Of a stretch of 39,905 bases of DNA, positions 9,590-18,677 are shown piece by piece. The notes beneath the pieces are model-generated. The model was not told where the DNA came from. It saw only the letters and a list, made by a program, of their open reading frames with translations, and searched no databases. The position numbers and the translations under genes are program-made. This stretch comes from a virus, in the IMG/VR virus record IMGVR_UViG_3300028840_008048, positions 1 to 39,905 of that record; one strand, 5' to 3'. Positions within the stretch are counted from its first letter, which is position 1, and each line of letters begins with the position of its first letter.

Positions 9590-10909
9590 ATGAAGAAACT
9601 CTATTCAGAAGAAGACCTGGGCATCCTGAATCAGATCTACGACTGCCTGACCAACGACGGCGTTGTGGAGTACGAGGACAACAAGGGAAATCCCGCTGTC
9701 GGCGAGATGACTTTCAATGACCTCGTAACCAACAAAGACCTGACTCGGTTCATCCCAGATACGGTCACTTACGTGATCCGTGAAGCTCTGGAACCCGCTC
9801 TCCTCGTGGTGCCGAATTGCTTCACACCTATCCGGATGGACTTCGGACAGCGCGTGGAGATCGGATCTATGGGTGCCGTGGAACCACGTAAAATTCCTGT
9901 GGGCGTAGAATACCCGCAGGTCATGTGGAACTATGGTGCGGGTGACATGGTCGCCCTCACCATCGAGAAGTATGGTTGCCAGATCATGGTGCCTGATGAG
10001 GTCATCGACCTCAATCTGTTCGACGTATTCGGACTGTTCCTGCGGGCTGTTGGCCGCGGATTAGGCCGGATGCAGGAGCAGCAGGGCGTCCAGATGCTGG
10101 ATGCCATGGGCACTATTCTTTTCGATAATGCTGTGCCTACCGGATCCCAGTACGGTGTCTGCACCGGCCGGGACCGGACCGGATCGCAGAACGGGTCTAT
10201 GACGGCCAATGATGTCTTTGACATGTATGCCTGGCTCGTAATGCGAGGATTCACCCCTGATACACTGATCATGAACCCGCTGGCATGGCGGATGTTCATG
10301 ACTGATACGGAAATGCGCGAGGTTGTGCTGAAAGGCATGACACTGGCTTCCCGGCGTATGCCTGCCGGTGCCGCTGCTGCTGGCTGGGGAACTAGCCACA
10401 ACAAACGCGGTATCGTGACTTCGGCTACCGGTACTGCCACCGCTGCTGCCGCCGGCCAAGGACCGCCTTCCACTACGGGTAAGACCGGTGCCAATCCGTG
10501 GGTGAGCACGCTTAACCCGCTGGGCGCTACTTTCAATATCGAGCCCAGCTACCTGCCTTCCCCTCTGAAGGTTCTGGTAACTCCTTATAACCGCTATACC
10601 CCTGGTTCTCAGGTAGGCGAAGCCGGACGTTCCGACATCGTTATGCTGGACAGTGAGAACTGCGGTATCCTGGCCACCAATGGCCGGGGCGTGGAAACCA
10701 TGGAGTTCAAGAAACCTGAACAGGACATCCAGGCCATTAAGGTCCGGCAGTTCTGGGGTATGCAGGCGCTTGAACAGGGCAAGAGCGTCGGCGTTGCCAA
10801 AGACATCGTCATCGCCCGGAATTACGATTTCACTAACGTGAATTATGTAACCCTGACAGGTCTGGACCACACCACTGCTATTAGCAACTCCGGTGTGAGT
10901 GTAGACTAA
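9590..10909 (+). CDS. Major capsid protein (HK97-fold type)
   Basis: A 439-residue protein, the likely shell subunit. It follows the protease-scaffold and precedes a strong terminator and the connector genes. Seen: an N-terminal helical region (about residues 1-50) that could be the delta domain removed by the protease, then ALLVVPNCFTPIRMDFG (about 68) and an E-loop-like section, a long helix LGRMQEQQGVQMLDAMGTILFDN (about 155-180) as in the spine helix of HK97 folds, the P-domain DVFDMYAWLVMRGFTPDTLIMNPLAW, and PSPLKVLVTPYNRY near residue 322. GAGGAGG at 9576-9582 is an ideal ribosome binding site. The biased, GC-rich codon use fits the most abundant virion protein. Confidence 0.85.
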   Translation: MKKLYSEEDLGILNQIYDCLTNDGVVEYEDNKGNPAVGEMTFNDLVTNKDLTRFIPDTVTYVIREALEPALLVVPNCFTPIRMDFGQRVEIGSMGAVEPRKIPVGVEYPQVMWNYGAGDMVALTIEKYGCQIMVPDEVIDLNLFDVFGLFLRAVGRGLGRMQEQQGVQMLDAMGTILFDNAVPTGSQYGVCTGRDRTGSQNGSMTANDVFDMYAWLVMRGFTPDTLIMNPLAWRMFMTDTEMREVVLKGMTLASRRMPAGAAAAGWGTSHNKRGIVTSATGTATAAAAGQGPPSTTGKTGANPWVSTLNPLGATFNIEPSYLPSPLKVLVTPYNRYTPGSQVGEAGRSDIVMLDSENCGILATNGRGVETMEFKKPEQDIQAIKVRQFWGMQALEQGKSVGVAKDIVIARNYDFTNVNYVTLTGLDHTTAISNSGVSVD

Positions 10910-10915
10910 TCCAAT

Positions 10916-10956
10916 GGGCGAGGGGTAGCCTTACGGCTACCCCAAGCCCTTTTTTT
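10916..10956 (+). terminator. Rho-independent terminator after capsid gene
   Basis: A 9-bp stem (10922-10930 with 10935-10943), TTAC loop, can be extended by an outer GGGC/GCCC pairing (10916-10919 with 10946-10949), and is followed by seven T. It ends the capsid transcript and would lower expression of the neck genes. Confidence 0.93.
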
Positions 10957-10972
10957 CTAATAGGAGGAGAAC

Positions 10973-11704
10973 ATGGACGAAGTAAGACCGGACCGGGAGA
11001 CTCCGGCTGAGGAACCCGAACCTCAGACTCAGGCCAAAGACCAAGATTCCAAGGCCAAGACCGAAAAGCCTAAAAGGAAATCCAAGAAACAGGATTCCAA
11101 AGGGAAAACCAAAGTTAACTGGATGGAAGTGGCAGACAAAGAGCTATACGGCATGAAAGTGTACTTGGCTCAAGGCTCTTTCTTCCGGGATATCGAACGC
11201 AGCGGACTCGAACTCTATGTAATATCAGAAGACAAAGAAGGTCGTGAAGGTGTTTCCCGCATGCAACAGATAGGTAAAATTCCTGATGACGTTGATCTGA
11301 CAGGAATTAGAGTTGCTTTAGCCAACGGCAAGCTCAAACCCTATAAAGAGGGTATGAAGATTGATGAGCCAAAGCCTCAACTAAGGGAAGGGCTTCCTCG
11401 ATCCAAAGCAGAAGGCCGAGGTGACTTTTACTGGGATGATAACGGCATGCAGATATCCAAGGATCGCGAATCCGTTGCTCAGAAATTGCTGAATAAGAAC
11501 ACACCAGATCTATTGAATACCATTATATCTATTTACGATCTGTCGACATTGGAACACATGCTGTCCCTGGAAAAAAGGGGTCTGACCGACTTCTCGGCTC
11601 CTCGTTCTGCCATTGTGGATGCACTGGAAAAACAACTGAAATCAGGCAAGGTAGGCGGGCACATAATCCGTAAAGAAGGTGAAGAGAAGGTACAATTAGT
11701 GTAA
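10973..11704 (+). CDS. Unknown neck-region protein with a charged N-terminus
   Basis: A 243-residue protein with AGGAGG at 10963-10968. The first 48 residues are low-complexity and highly charged (acidic, then a Lys/Ser/Glu-rich stretch such as KPKRKSKKQDSKGKTK), probably disordered. The remaining part is compact and mixed alpha/beta, with no motif I recognise. It follows the capsid terminator and ends in a TAATG overlap with the Ig-like gene. Positions like this often hold head-tail joining or head completion proteins; the sequence alone does not decide. Confidence 0.75.
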   Translation: MDEVRPDRETPAEEPEPQTQAKDQDSKAKTEKPKRKSKKQDSKGKTKVNWMEVADKELYGMKVYLAQGSFFRDIERSGLELYVISEDKEGREGVSRMQQIGKIPDDVDLTGIRVALANGKLKPYKEGMKIDEPKPQLREGLPRSKAEGRGDFYWDDNGMQISKDRESVAQKLLNKNTPDLLNTIISIYDLSTLEHMLSLEKRGLTDFSAPRSAIVDALEKQLKSGKVGGHIIRKEGEEKVQLV

Positions 11705-12291
11705 TGGCTGATCTTCGAATCACGGCTACGAATCCGACGGTAGATGAGAATAATGTCCCGATAAACACAGTTATATGGGTCAACTTCAACGCTGACCTTA
11801 ACTGGGATTCCAATTTATCTATCTTCTGGTTGCTCGTTTTTGAGGATGACGCTGATATGACCCAGGTTTCTGGGACAGTAACGCGGTCAACCAACAAAGA
11901 ACGGCTTATATTCACGCCGGATACGAACCTCAAGGCCAATACTCGTTATAAAGTAACTGTATATGGGAGCACTACCGGACCCACATCAGGGTCCGGTAGC
12001 GACCTCATTTACATGAATGACCATTATATCTATGACTTTACGACAGGTAGCACGGAAACAGCAGAAACGGACACCGGTGACGCGGTTGCTGACCAGGCAC
12101 CGGCAACGTCAGGCACTGTCAGTGTATCGACGTACCTGCAAGTATCTTCCACGTCTCCTGAAGATAATGAAACGAACGTAGACAGAGCAACAAGCTCTAT
12201 GTATATAAAATTCAATGAGTTACCTTCCAATCCTGATGACGGATGGGAAGACACCATTACCATAACACGCAAAGGTGTGCTAGGTGAGTAA
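11704..12291 (+). CDS. Ig-like (SbsA/Big_5-type) virion protein, open C-terminal domain
   Basis: A 195-residue protein. Residues 1-115 form one complete bacterial Ig-like domain of the SbsA/Big_5 kind (TNPTVDENNVPINTVIWVNFN at the start, LKANTRYKVTVYG and YDFTTGS at the end). After a short acidic Thr-rich linker a second copy begins (STSPEDNETNVDRATSSMYIKFNE) but stops after about 50 residues at TAA 12289. The missing half of that second domain is found at the start of the next ORF in the +1 frame. Ig-like domains usually decorate virion surfaces and bind host surface glycans. The split may be programmed frameshifting, a frameshift mutation, or a sequence error. Confidence 0.75.
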   Translation: MADLRITATNPTVDENNVPINTVIWVNFNADLNWDSNLSIFWLLVFEDDADMTQVSGTVTRSTNKERLIFTPDTNLKANTRYKVTVYGSTTGPTSGSGSDLIYMNDHYIYDFTTGSTETAETDTGDAVADQAPATSGTVSVSTYLQVSSTSPEDNETNVDRATSSMYIKFNELPSNPDDGWEDTITITRKGVLGE

Positions 12292-13033
12292 AACACTAGG
12301 CAGCTGGACATATACTATCACCAGGCAACAGGGTTCCAAGTATGTGTATATAACTACAACAGATGGGAATCTTGACTACAATTATGAGTATACTATCACT
12401 GTTCCAGCCGGTCTTGAGTCCAATACAACGGGCGTTGGAGATTTGCAGAGTGACTATGAATTTTCCTTTACAGCCACTTTCTATCCACGCTTTGTGACAC
12501 CTGAAGATATTCGCCTGGATATGGGTCCTGTCCTGGACGAGATCCCGGACGATACAATCAACCGGATCATCCTCAAACAGAGTCTGAAAGCAGAAGATAA
12601 AGCAGAAGATAACGGCTTCAGTGTGGACCGGTCGGACCCACAGGAATACGTGAGTGACTATGTGTTTTGGGCAACTGAATACCAACTGCTCAATATAGTC
12701 ATGTTTCAAGGAGCTTTTGCAGGAGGCACCAAACGCCTCGGTGATTTCTCCATTACAAAGAAATTTGATAATCAATTAATAGATTGGCTGCGCAAGAGGA
12801 TATTACAGGGTTTGAACAACGCAAAAGCAATGTTTAGATCTCCCCGGGATTATGCTATCCTGTCCAAGAATGATCCGCGGACGCATCCGCCTGATTCATC
12901 TTACTACGGCAGATATCCTAAGAAGCTTAATAACCAGCGTGGCAAGGGACCTTGGTACAAACAAGGCGGATCCAGGTGGTATGAGCGCATTGATCCACAT
13001 AGTGATACCGAAAGCGAAACGGTGAATAACTGA
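12284..13033 (+). CDS. Half Ig-like domain plus head-tail connector protein
   Basis: A 249-residue ORF whose GTG start overlaps the previous ORF by 8 bases. Residues 1-70 complete the second Ig-like domain begun upstream (LDYNYEYTITVPAGLES then LQSDYEFSFTATF). From residue 71, TPEDIRLDMGPVLDEIPDDTINRIILKQS is the pattern of alpha-helical head-tail connectors of the HK97 gp6 type, which sit on the portal. The C-terminal 60 residues are basic, Tyr/Pro-rich and probably extended. Upstream only a weak AAAGGTG is available as ribosome binding site, so the half-domain at its N-terminus argues that it is made as a fusion with the preceding ORF at least part of the time. Confidence 0.72.
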   Translation: MSKTLGSWTYTITRQQGSKYVYITTTDGNLDYNYEYTITVPAGLESNTTGVGDLQSDYEFSFTATFYPRFVTPEDIRLDMGPVLDEIPDDTINRIILKQSLKAEDKAEDNGFSVDRSDPQEYVSDYVFWATEYQLLNIVMFQGAFAGGTKRLGDFSITKKFDNQLIDWLRKRILQGLNNAKAMFRSPRDYAILSKNDPRTHPPDSSYYGRYPKKLNNQRGKGPWYKQGGSRWYERIDPHSDTESETVNN

Positions 13034-13212
13034 TGAGTTATCTAAGACGATATCTGGAAAGACACATTTCAAGGGGTCTCGGCTGCTTAGGCGGACGTTC
13101 AAGTTCAGCAGGAGAAAGAAGACAGCTTGAAAGAATGAACGGACTCCAAAAACAGCGAAGACAATTAAATAGAATGGAACGGTCTAGAAAAAGATCATTA
13201 GGAAAAGCATAA
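13033..13212 (+). CDS. Small arginine-rich protein (59 aa)
   Basis: Too short for most gene callers. It starts with ATG at 13033 overlapping the previous TGA and ends with TAA overlapping the next ATG (13212), so it is tied by translation coupling at both ends, which strongly supports it as a gene. The product is very basic (about 16 Arg), with a Gly/Ser/Cys stretch followed by a helix-like RQLERMNGLQKQRRQLNRME segment. It may bind nucleic acid or be a short structural peptide of the neck. The function is unknown. Confidence 0.7.
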   Translation: MSYLRRYLERHISRGLGCLGGRSSSAGERRQLERMNGLQKQRRQLNRMERSRKRSLGKA

Positions 13213-13742
13213 TGGGAATGACATTCTTTCCAGGTACGAAACAGAACAATAAGTTCTGGATAAACATGTCCAGCACAGAGATAGATCTGCGCCATGAAAT
13301 GGATGTTATTTTAGGTGGCGGTGATGGTGATATTCAACGCGGCCATTGGGTTGCTTACAGGCGGTTCGATCTGACAGAAACAAGCGAATATTATGACCCT
13401 AGCACAGGAACCGGCAAAGGAGGTCCGGGCTGGGAATATGAAGACGAATTTTACCTTGCTAGAAAAGTGAATTTCTCAAGCATATACAATGAACAGGGCA
13501 TGCCGATAGGTGTATTGCCCGTGCCTTTTACAGTGTTCTACTTCGAGCACGATCTTGAACCAAAGACCCAGGATCAGATATATGAATTTACCTGGGCTGA
13601 TAACAGTGTTACTCCGACATCAAGCGACATTACTGAATATACAGAACGATTTGATATAAAAGCAGTTAAACGAATGCGCGACATAACTGGCCGCACTGAG
13701 TTCTGGGCGGTCGTCGCAACTGGTGATAAGACCAGTTACTAG
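13212..13742 (+). CDS. Probable head closure / neck protein
   Basis: A 176-residue beta-rich protein (DIQRGHWVAYRRFDL, EFYLARKVNFSS, GVLPVPFTVFYFEHDLEP, KRMRDITGRTEFWAVVA). Its place between the connector and tail terminator genes is where head closure proteins (SPP1 gp16 / HK97 gp7 class) are found. The size also fits. No diagnostic motif is visible, so the role is inferred from gene order. The start is coupled to the small upstream gene by a one-base overlap. Confidence 0.72.
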   Translation: MGMTFFPGTKQNNKFWINMSSTEIDLRHEMDVILGGGDGDIQRGHWVAYRRFDLTETSEYYDPSTGTGKGGPGWEYEDEFYLARKVNFSSIYNEQGMPIGVLPVPFTVFYFEHDLEPKTQDQIYEFTWADNSVTPTSSDITEYTERFDIKAVKRMRDITGRTEFWAVVATGDKTSY

Positions 13743-13754
13743 TTCTTTGACAAT

Positions 13755-15071
13755 ATGGCCAGTACATACTATGTTGATAAGGCCAGTTCAGGAGAAGCTG
13801 CCCCTTATGGTTCTTGGGCTACTGCTGCACAGGAACTTGCAACGGTATTAACGCACCATCTGGCTAATCCCGATGATGCGACTGTATGGGTAAGACGAGG
13901 AACATATACAACAGCATACGCAGGTGCCAACAACATTCCCGAGGGAAATGACCTCGAAATAAAGCCAGAATTTGAAGTAAAACCTTATCCTGTTCTACCT
14001 AGATTGGCTTTACAGAATACTGTTGTAGGCGGAGCTTTATCTACTGTAAACATTCATCACTTCGAAATCGATTCACTTGATATTGATGACCAAGCGAGTG
14101 GACAGCTAACCGTTATAGCCAATAATTTGGATATCACTACTGCAGCACAAGCATTTGGCCTAAGAATATATTGTTCTGGGGGAGGAGCAGGAGTCGATGC
14201 TGCAACTATCGATAATATCCTTGTTCGAGGTGGAATAACCAACGGGATTTACATATTTATCGAACCGTCTACATGCAGCGTTAGACGTTGTACCGTATAT
14301 GATACCACAACTGCAATTAAAGTTGAAGAAGCAGTAGGAGGATGTACCGTTAATGTTCTGAGCAACATCGTTCATACAGCCACAACGGGTATAAATTTTA
14401 CAGGACTAGCAGGTTCCACTGTCTCGGTGTCATACAACGATACTTTTACTTGCAATACAGATATAACAGGAAACATAGATACACAGACGGGAAACATAGA
14501 TGCAGACCCAAGTTTTATTAACTTAACCAGCTTCGGTATTTATGGTAATTCTCCATGTGCAGGAACAGGTGATGGCGGAGTCGACATGGGATGGGTCGAT
14601 GCCTTAGATTTACTTCCAAATGTGGTATGTACAACACCATTGCCTAACGATAAAATAGCGGGAAACATCCAGGTTTTAGCAACGGTCACAAGTTCAGCTA
14701 TAAGTTATGCGAACGGATGTCCTACACATGCACAGTGTTGTATAAACAACGGTGAATTGGTCACGATGAGTCATCAGGGAAATGGATTATTTAAAGGACA
14801 TATACGAACAGCAGGATATCCAAACGGAACAGGAACATTACACATTTATGTAGAATCAACAGGTATTGGAGGTAATACAGCTCATTCAGGTGTCTTGGTA
14901 GACCTCAGCAATGTAGACTACAGCGCAGATGCCAAAGGAGCATATATAGGTGACCACATAGGTAAAGGAACTGAAGGAATTGTATGGGTAGAAGGGGCTG
15001 AACCAAGAAAAGTCCCAAGTCCTAAAGGATACAGGCATAGAAATCTGAAATTCGGTATGAGGAGATCATAG
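13755..15071 (+). CDS. Right-handed beta-helix virion protein
   Basis: A 438-residue protein. Its N-terminus, STYYVDKASSGEAAPYGSWATA, is the usual opening of pectate-lyase-like parallel beta-helix proteins. The middle shows repeated coils (ATIDNILVRGGITNGIYI, TVYDTTTAIKVEEA, NVLSNIVHTATTGINF), closed by SPCAGTGDGGVDMGWVDA, the classic final coil. Residues of about 295-390 look like a small beta-sandwich, and the last 40 are basic. It contains no visible catalytic set, so adhesion or decoration is more likely than glycan cleavage. No Shine-Dalgarno precedes the ATG. A beta-helix protein inside the neck cluster rather than with tail fibres is unusual; it may be a collar or whisker protein. Confidence 0.8.
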   Translation: MASTYYVDKASSGEAAPYGSWATAAQELATVLTHHLANPDDATVWVRRGTYTTAYAGANNIPEGNDLEIKPEFEVKPYPVLPRLALQNTVVGGALSTVNIHHFEIDSLDIDDQASGQLTVIANNLDITTAAQAFGLRIYCSGGGAGVDAATIDNILVRGGITNGIYIFIEPSTCSVRRCTVYDTTTAIKVEEAVGGCTVNVLSNIVHTATTGINFTGLAGSTVSVSYNDTFTCNTDITGNIDTQTGNIDADPSFINLTSFGIYGNSPCAGTGDGGVDMGWVDALDLLPNVVCTTPLPNDKIAGNIQVLATVTSSAISYANGCPTHAQCCINNGELVTMSHQGNGLFKGHIRTAGYPNGTGTLHIYVESTGIGGNTAHSGVLVDLSNVDYSADAKGAYIGDHIGKGTEGIVWVEGAEPRKVPSPKGYRHRNLKFGMRRS

Positions 15072-15934
15072 TGGCAGAAATATATGGTGATGTAGTAATT
15101 GATCCGTACGAGAAATACTACCTGCGTCATGTTATAAAACGCAGTAGAACAACTCGTTATCAAACAAGCGATTCGGATCCGCCTAAGCAGACGAGTGAAT
15201 ATCCGGCTGTATCCATTCGCGGGTTTACCACACTGTGCTGGCAATCGCTAAAAATATTGAGGCCTGCATTGCGCTTCAGCCCGGCATACCCCGATTACAT
15301 CGTAAGCCAATCTGAGTCAACGGATACAATAGCATATATAGAAAGCAAGCTGGGCCGCAGCCTGACCGGATCAGAAAGACGTGCTGTAGAAGGTGGGGCT
15401 AATTACGTTACCGCCCCAAGCATTCCAGATGAAACAATTTCATGGATAGTAAAGCGGCAGGACCCGGCAAGTATGTCCGGCCAACCTTTCGGTCCCGTCA
15501 AAGAATTTAAACCGCGGTACCGGGATGTAAACGTGAATGATGTCTTTGCAGGAACAGAAAATCAGAACAGAGAAATAACAGAAAGTTATGACATCAAGGG
15601 ACAATTGATGGACAATATCATACAATTTGATATCTGGACCAAGGACCCTGGAACCGCAGAAGATCTCGTAGAATGGTTCAAAAACTTTATGGTAACATAT
15701 GAAGGAATGTTCCGGCAGCATGGAGTCAATCAAATGGGATTCTGGCGCCGGCTGCAGGATGAAGAACTGTTAAAATGGCGGAATGGATTATCCAACCGCT
15801 CAATTCAATGGTATGTACGCACAGAGGAACTGACCGTTAAATCAGAACCTCTCATTAGACAAATAAATATTAATCTGTTAAAACAAATGGAAGATTTTCG
15901 CAAACTGGAAATCGACTGGGCAAGCAATAACTAA
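15071..15934 (+). CDS. Probable tail terminator / tail completion protein
   Basis: A 287-residue protein starting with GTG at 15071 (GAGGAG just upstream; the start overlaps the previous TAG). The C-terminal half, ESYDIKGQLMDNIIQFDIWTK followed by DLVEWFKNFMVTYEGMF and a strand QWYVRTEELTVK, has the alpha/beta layout of tail terminators that cap the tube and join it to the neck. The position directly before the sheath gene supports this. The N-terminal part contains a segment around IAYIESKLGRSLTGSERRAV that I cannot place. Confidence 0.72.
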   Translation: MAEIYGDVVIDPYEKYYLRHVIKRSRTTRYQTSDSDPPKQTSEYPAVSIRGFTTLCWQSLKILRPALRFSPAYPDYIVSQSESTDTIAYIESKLGRSLTGSERRAVEGGANYVTAPSIPDETISWIVKRQDPASMSGQPFGPVKEFKPRYRDVNVNDVFAGTENQNREITESYDIKGQLMDNIIQFDIWTKDPGTAEDLVEWFKNFMVTYEGMFRQHGVNQMGFWRRLQDEELLKWRNGLSNRSIQWYVRTEELTVKSEPLIRQININLLKQMEDFRKLEIDWASNN

Positions 15935-15954
15935 TTAACGTAGGAGGAAACATA

Positions 15955-18624
15955 ATGGCCAAACTCCCAGGGGTAAAGAGTAATATACTGGACAACAACC
16001 TGAATCCAGTGGCTCCCCGGGCGAATTTGGATGATTCTGTCATCATCATCGGTACATCGACAGACGGGCCTATGTATGAACCCGTTGCTATTACGTCGTT
16101 GGACGTTGCTGAGGACACATTCGGTTCGTTTGGTGTAGGATCTCTGGTAAGAGGTATCCATGAAGCGTGGTTTGCCAGCGAAGGCTCCCCGAACATTCGC
16201 GGCATGCGCATCGGTACCGGTAACCAGGCTTACTTGAACCTCTACGAACAAACCGGCGGAAGCGGAGTATCGGCTGAAACTACAGGCCGTGTGGCTTTAA
16301 AGCTTACCGCCAAGTACCCTAGTCAGAATGCTAACGACGTGAGTATTGGGATAGATGAAAACTCCAATGTAGCTGTTTACAACCCCAAGACCGCGGTCTG
16401 GTCCACTTTCACCTGGGATACTGACGAAGACAACAACACCGTAGATGTTCACAATGTTCAGGAGCTGGCCGACGCCATAAACGCCGACACCAACCTGAAC
16501 ACCATCATTGAGGCCGAAGCCTATCCGATGGAAGCTTCATTCGAGCTCAAGATCAAGTCTACCGATGCGGCTTATGGTATCACTACCCTTGCAGGTGGTG
16601 CTATCCGAGTGCAGTTAAGCACAGCTTTGCTCGCTGCCAATTACGCTGTTATCGGTAATACTCCATTGCTATACACCGGCGCAGCTACATCCACCCCGAA
16701 TCCGCCGGCTACCGCAGGAAACCGAATCCATGAGCTTACCAAAGTCTATGCCGTAAGTAATTCCGGTCTGGTTGAGTTAGACACAGCCGGTCTGGCTTCT
16801 GTTACAGTTGAAGATTTCTTGCCGATGGATGGCAAGAACAAAAGTAGCTATAACACTATCCTGGCCATAAAGGACTGGAATCAAACCGAGGATTACTGGG
16901 TAGGACCCAACGGTAATCCTATCTCGGAGTTCTATCAGAAGGCTGATAATGTAACTGTCGGCCCGGCTGATGGTGCTCTTGGGACAGGTACCATGAACTA
17001 TGATTTTAATGCATACCTGCCCCCGGACAGCAACCAGATGAATACCGTAACCAGCTACCCCGAAGCCGGAAGCGTGTATTCGTCCTTGCAGAACACTCGG
17101 CGCGGCGAAGCCCGCGACTTTGACTTTGAATACAGTACAGACGACGGATCTACATGGAATGTGCTGCCTACAGGTCAATGGTATTGCAATTATAGCGGGC
17201 CTCCGACTGTGACAGCCGGGTCAGTAACATCGACCTGCACTGTTTACATTCGGCCTGGCGCCGGAACCATGCAGCAACGGGCTATGCCCACTACTGCCTG
17301 GGGATTCGCCGAGGGAACACTTATGCGGGCGTCCTACGATTCCTGCATTGGTACGCTGACCGAAACAAGTACACTCACTGCTGCGCAGGCCGCTAACTCT
17401 TTCACGAGTTACTTCCAGCGCGGACGCGAGTTCGTTTTTGGCAATACATGTCCTACTGACATGGTCGTGCGCTACGGAACGTTCCAGAATTTCCAGATTG
17501 GAACAGACGTAACGCTGTCCGATGCAGAGGACGGTATTGTGCAGTTTAACAACACCAACAACCTGCCTGGCCCTGGTGGTTCAGGACTGGCTGCTTCCGG
17601 TACTATCGTAGGTTTCCAATACGAGTACCTGCCGGAATGGACCAATCTGAACACAAACTTCCAGAGCCTGGAAGGTGGGACGATAGGCGTGGATATGACG
17701 AACGCAGAGCTGTACGATGAACTGGATACAGCTTACGGCTACCTGAAGAACTACCCGGTTGATGTGGTTGTTCCTATGGAAGCTTACCTGGATGCGACCA
17801 AGACCGATTATCATCCGGTTACGGGCGCAGAAAGGACCATTAATGCCGGATTCCAGACCCAGCTGAGCAATTTCCTGGCTGACGTCAAAGAAGAGGTCAA
17901 CGAGACCATCGGTGTTATTGGGGTAAGTGCAGCTTCGGACAGCACGCTGTCAGCAGTCAGCGACTGGGTCACTGACCTGAGCACAGTCGATTATAGTGAT
18001 ACACTCCGCGGGGCTAATATGATGGTGGCGCTGGAAAACGGCGACATCAGCGTAGCTGCCTTCGAGCCAACTATCCAGGATACAACAACTGGATACACTT
18101 ACTCGACATCAGGTGAAGCCTGCTACGCCGGCTTCCTGGCATCGCTGCCGCCTCAGGAATCGCCTACCAATAAATCTATACCGAACGTAGTTGCAACCCG
18201 ATTCAGTCTGTCCCGGGCACAGAACGAGAGTATGATAGACGCCCGGTACGTCACGATGAAGACTCAGACAGGTCGCGGAAGTGTTATCGTAGATGCGGTA
18301 ACTGCTGCAGAACCAGGATCTGATTACACATCGCTGCCTACCGTGCGAATCACTTATGCTGCAATGGATGTAGTCCGAGAAGTGTGTGATCCTTTCATCG
18401 GCCGGCCGAACACTATGTCAAACCGGAATGCGATGGATACCGAGATTGCACGAGGCTTGCAGGCAATGGTTGATGCTAAACCGCAGGCACTAACGCGGTT
18501 TAACTTCCAAATCAAGTCGACCGACGCTATGCAGGTAATCGGACGAATTGAAATCGATCTGGTGCTCCGTCCGGTGTTTACGATCAGAGACATCTATGTC
18601 ACTGTTCGTTTAACCGCAACGTAA
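15955..18624 (+). CDS. Tail sheath protein
   Basis: An 889-residue contractile sheath subunit, which makes the virion a myovirus. AGGAGG precedes the ATG at 15955. The N-terminus has the sheath opening (DDSVIIIGTSTDGP at about 24-37, then VAEDTFGSFGVGSLVRG). The C-terminal 150 residues are the conserved sheath core: IPNVVATRFSLSRAQNESMIDARYV, DVVREVCDPFIG, and a final strand ending RDIYVTVRL that in sheath proteins exchanges with neighbours. The central part, roughly residues 200-640, is an enlarged, Thr/Gly-rich region that probably forms surface domains; most simple sheaths are much shorter. Confidence 0.92.
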   Translation: MAKLPGVKSNILDNNLNPVAPRANLDDSVIIIGTSTDGPMYEPVAITSLDVAEDTFGSFGVGSLVRGIHEAWFASEGSPNIRGMRIGTGNQAYLNLYEQTGGSGVSAETTGRVALKLTAKYPSQNANDVSIGIDENSNVAVYNPKTAVWSTFTWDTDEDNNTVDVHNVQELADAINADTNLNTIIEAEAYPMEASFELKIKSTDAAYGITTLAGGAIRVQLSTALLAANYAVIGNTPLLYTGAATSTPNPPATAGNRIHELTKVYAVSNSGLVELDTAGLASVTVEDFLPMDGKNKSSYNTILAIKDWNQTEDYWVGPNGNPISEFYQKADNVTVGPADGALGTGTMNYDFNAYLPPDSNQMNTVTSYPEAGSVYSSLQNTRRGEARDFDFEYSTDDGSTWNVLPTGQWYCNYSGPPTVTAGSVTSTCTVYIRPGAGTMQQRAMPTTAWGFAEGTLMRASYDSCIGTLTETSTLTAAQAANSFTSYFQRGREFVFGNTCPTDMVVRYGTFQNFQIGTDVTLSDAEDGIVQFNNTNNLPGPGGSGLAASGTIVGFQYEYLPEWTNLNTNFQSLEGGTIGVDMTNAELYDELDTAYGYLKNYPVDVVVPMEAYLDATKTDYHPVTGAERTINAGFQTQLSNFLADVKEEVNETIGVIGVSAASDSTLSAVSDWVTDLSTVDYSDTLRGANMMVALENGDISVAAFEPTIQDTTTGYTYSTSGEACYAGFLASLPPQESPTNKSIPNVVATRFSLSRAQNESMIDARYVTMKTQTGRGSVIVDAVTAAEPGSDYTSLPTVRITYAAMDVVREVCDPFIGRPNTMSNRNAMDTEIARGLQAMVDAKPQALTRFNFQIKSTDAMQVIGRIEIDLVLRPVFTIRDIYVTVRLTAT

Positions 18625-18633
18625 TCTAATCGG

Positions 18634-18659
18634 AAGGTGGGGCTTTCAAGCCCCACCTT
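18634..18659 (+). terminator. Perfect hairpin after the sheath gene
   Basis: A perfect 12-bp inverted repeat (18634-18645 with 18648-18659) follows the sheath stop. No T-run follows, so it may protect a 3' RNA end or be a weak or rho-assisted terminator rather than a classic intrinsic one. It lies just ahead of the ribosome binding site GGAGG of the tube gene. Confidence 0.6.
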
Positions 18660-18677
18660 ACCGTATTCGGAGGACAC

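Noticed and set aside
10061-10870. 269-codon open frame on the minus strand
   Set aside because: It lies wholly inside the major capsid gene, has no ribosome binding site and reads as the low-complexity mirror of GC-biased codons.
14470-14510. Short direct repeat GGAAACATAGAT
   Set aside because: Two copies only, explained by repeated beta-helix coils, not a repeat array or CRISPR.
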